From: JAFARE01 sp035566535 | GTDB taxonomy: Bacteria; Chloroflexota; Dormibacteria; Aeolococcales; Aeolococcaceae | DNA length: 8,067 bases | Assembly (NCBI GenBank): GCA_035566535.1 | Contig: DATMRA010000249.1 | Location: 1 to 8,067, forward strand | Direction: 5' to 3' | Shown: positions 6,758 to 8,067 of the stretch, piece after piece | How positions within the stretch are numbered: the first letter of the stretch is position 1 | Layout: every line of letters begins with the position of its first letter | Made by a program: the position numbers and the translations under genes | The notes under the pieces: model-generated | The model's database searches: none | What the model was told of the DNA's origin: nothing | Seen by the model: only the letters and a program-made list of their open reading frames with translations

Positions 6758-8067
6758 GTGCCCTCGTTTGAACTAACCGCGTCCTTCCGGCCGGCCGGCG
6801 ATCAGCCGCAGGCCATCGACGCCCTGGAGCGCGGCATCAACGATGAGCTGCGCGAGCAGATCCTGCTCGGGGTGACCGGTTCGGGCAAGACCTACACGGT
6901 CGCCAACGTGATCGAGCGCATCCAGCGGCCCACCCTGGTGATGTCGCCGAACAAGACGCTGGCGGCCCAGCTCTGGGCCGAGTTTCGCGAGTTCTTTCCC
7001 AACAACGCGGTGGAGTACTTCGTCTCGTACTACGACTTCTACCAGCCGGAGGCATACATCCCGCGCACCGACACGTATATCGAGAAGGACTCGTCGCGCA
7101 ACGACGAGATCGACCGGCTGCGCAACAGCGCCACGCGCGCGCTGCTCACCCGGCGCGACGTCATCGTGGTTGCGTCGATCTCGTGCATCTACGGCATCGG
7201 GTCGCCAGAGAACTATCTCGGCGAGTCAGTCTCGCTGCGCGTGGGCGAGTCGCTGCGGCGCGACATCCTGCTGCGCAAGCTGGCAGATCTGCAGTATTCG
7301 CGCAACGACACCGACTTCGGCCGTTCCAAGTTCCGGGTCCGCGGCGACGTCATCGACGTGCAGCCTGCGTACGAGCAGCTGGCCACGCGCATCGAGCTGT
7401 TCGGCGACACCGTTGAGGCCATCAAGGAGTTCGACCCGCTGACCGGGGAGATCATGGCCAGGCGCGACGAGCTGCAGGTGTTTCCCGCGTCGCACTACGT
7501 GACGCCGCAGCAGGAGATGGATCGCGCGCTGGTGGCCATCGAGGCGGAGCTGGAGGAGCGGGTAGCTCTGCTGGAGTCGCGCGGCCGGCTGCTGGAAGCA
7601 CAGCGGCTGCGCCAGCGCACCAACTTCGACATGGAGATGATGCGCGAGACCGGGACCTGCGCCGGCATTGAGAACTACTCGCGTCACCTGACCAACCGTG
7701 CGGAAGGTCAGCGGCCGTTCTGTCTGCTCGACTTTCTTCCCGACGACGCGCTCATCGTGGTGGACGAGTCCCACGTCGCCGTACCCCAGATCGACGGCAT
7801 GTACAAGGGCGACAGGGCGCGCAAGATCCCGCTCGTGGAATACGGCTTTCGTCTGCCCTCGGCATTGGACAACAGGCCGCTCACCTTCGCGGAGTGGTAT
7901 TCGATGGTGGGCCAGATCCTCTACGTCAGTGCCACACCCGGCCCGTACGAGGAAGGACAGGCCAGCCAGGTGGTGGAACAGATCATCCGTCCCACCGGCC
8001 TGGTGGATCCAACGGTCGAGGTGAAGCCATCCGAAGGCCAGATCGACGACCTCATCGCGCAGCTGCG
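6758..8067 (+). CDS. uvrB: UvrABC excinuclease subunit B (3'-truncated by window)
   Basis: Damage-verifying helicase-like ATPase of nucleotide excision repair: UvrA loads it on DNA, it locks onto the lesion, then recruits UvrC for incision. The frame is open from the GTG at 6758 to the window edge, giving 436 residues of the usual 660-700. The N-terminus (FELTASFRPAGDQPQAI) sets the start; an ATG 4 nt upstream is out of frame. Walker A is GVTGSGKT (38-45, Lys44). The damage-binding beta-hairpin is SYYDFYQPEAYIP (90-102), with the aromatic residues that thread DNA. The UvrA-interacting domain 2 follows (about 150-250), then FPASHYVTP, RTNFDMEMM and GIENYSR. Walker B is VVDESHV (334-340), and the helicase motif YVSATPG follows. 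The later helicase motifs and the C-terminal UvrC-binding domain lie outside. No frameshift is seen. It starts 29 nt after the peptidase gene, so read-through or the proposed leaderless promoter could drive it. Confidence 0.97.
   Translation, partial: MPSFELTASFRPAGDQPQAIDALERGINDELREQILLGVTGSGKTYTVANVIERIQRPTLVMSPNKTLAAQLWAEFREFFPNNAVEYFVSYYDFYQPEAYIPRTDTYIEKDSSRNDEIDRLRNSATRALLTRRDVIVVASISCIYGIGSPENYLGESVSLRVGESLRRDILLRKLADLQYSRNDTDFGRSKFRVRGDVIDVQPAYEQLATRIELFGDTVEAIKEFDPLTGEIMARRDELQVFPASHYVTPQQEMDRALVAIEAELEERVALLESRGRLLEAQRLRQRTNFDMEMMRETGTCAGIENYSRHLTNRAEGQRPFCLLDFLPDDALIVVDESHVAVPQIDGMYKGDRARKIPLVEYGFRLPSALDNRPLTFAEWYSMVGQILYVSATPGPYEEGQASQVVEQIIRPTGLVDPTVEVKPSEGQIDDLIAQL

Noticed and set aside
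1..8067. Defence system, mobile element, CRISPR array, tRNA or other RNA gene
   Set aside because: I saw no transposase, integrase, direct repeat array, terminal inverted repeats or cloverleaf-like sequence. Nearly every base belongs to recognisable chromosomal genes.

Overview
This is a GC-rich, densely coding bacterial chromosome segment with no sign of mobile DNA, CRISPR arrays or RNA genes. It carries three housekeeping DNA-repair genes (polA, mutM and uvrB; polA and uvrB are cut by the window edges). Between them lie a glycosyltransferase, a YciI-like protein, an aldo/keto reductase and a large exported M28-type metallopeptidase. High GC, GTG starts, short gaps and an Arg-tailed C-terminal anchor suggest an actinobacterial or Chloroflexota/Dormibacterota-like lineage. 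That placement is an impression from protein style, not a demonstrated assignment.

Region 1 (1-3561, + strand) is a tightly packed cluster. The 3' part of polA overlaps mutM (GTG start) by 8 nt. mutM overlaps a GT4-type glycosyltransferase by an ATGA junction, and a YciI-like gene follows after 10 nt. polA and mutM fit together as repair synthesis and oxidised-base excision. The glycosyltransferase and YciI-like genes have no obvious functional tie and are probably transcriptional passengers. The YciI-like gene may also have its own leaderless promoter, whose -10 box overlaps the glycosyltransferase stop codon.

Region 2 (3572-4540, - strand) is one aldo/keto reductase gene. It converges on the YciI-like gene with a 10-nt gap and diverges from the peptidase gene across a 121-nt intergenic region. 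That region holds a Shine-Dalgarno site for each gene and a perfect 8+1+8 palindrome just upstream of the peptidase's site.

Region 3 (4662-6728, + strand) encodes a 688-residue exported protein: signal peptide, M28 zinc-peptidase domain, PKD domain, then a C-terminal PEVPWAP motif, hydrophobic helix and Arg cluster that should hold it at the cell surface. Its last expected zinc ligand, normally His, reads as Asp.

Region 4 (6758-8067, + strand) is the first two thirds of uvrB, the nucleotide-excision-repair helicase. It starts at a GTG only 29 nt after the peptidase stop, with a TANNNT box 6 nt before the start.

I found no convincing new multi-gene system. The points most worth a second look are the altered metal site and surface anchor of the peptidase, the palindrome in its leader, and the two possible leaderless starts.
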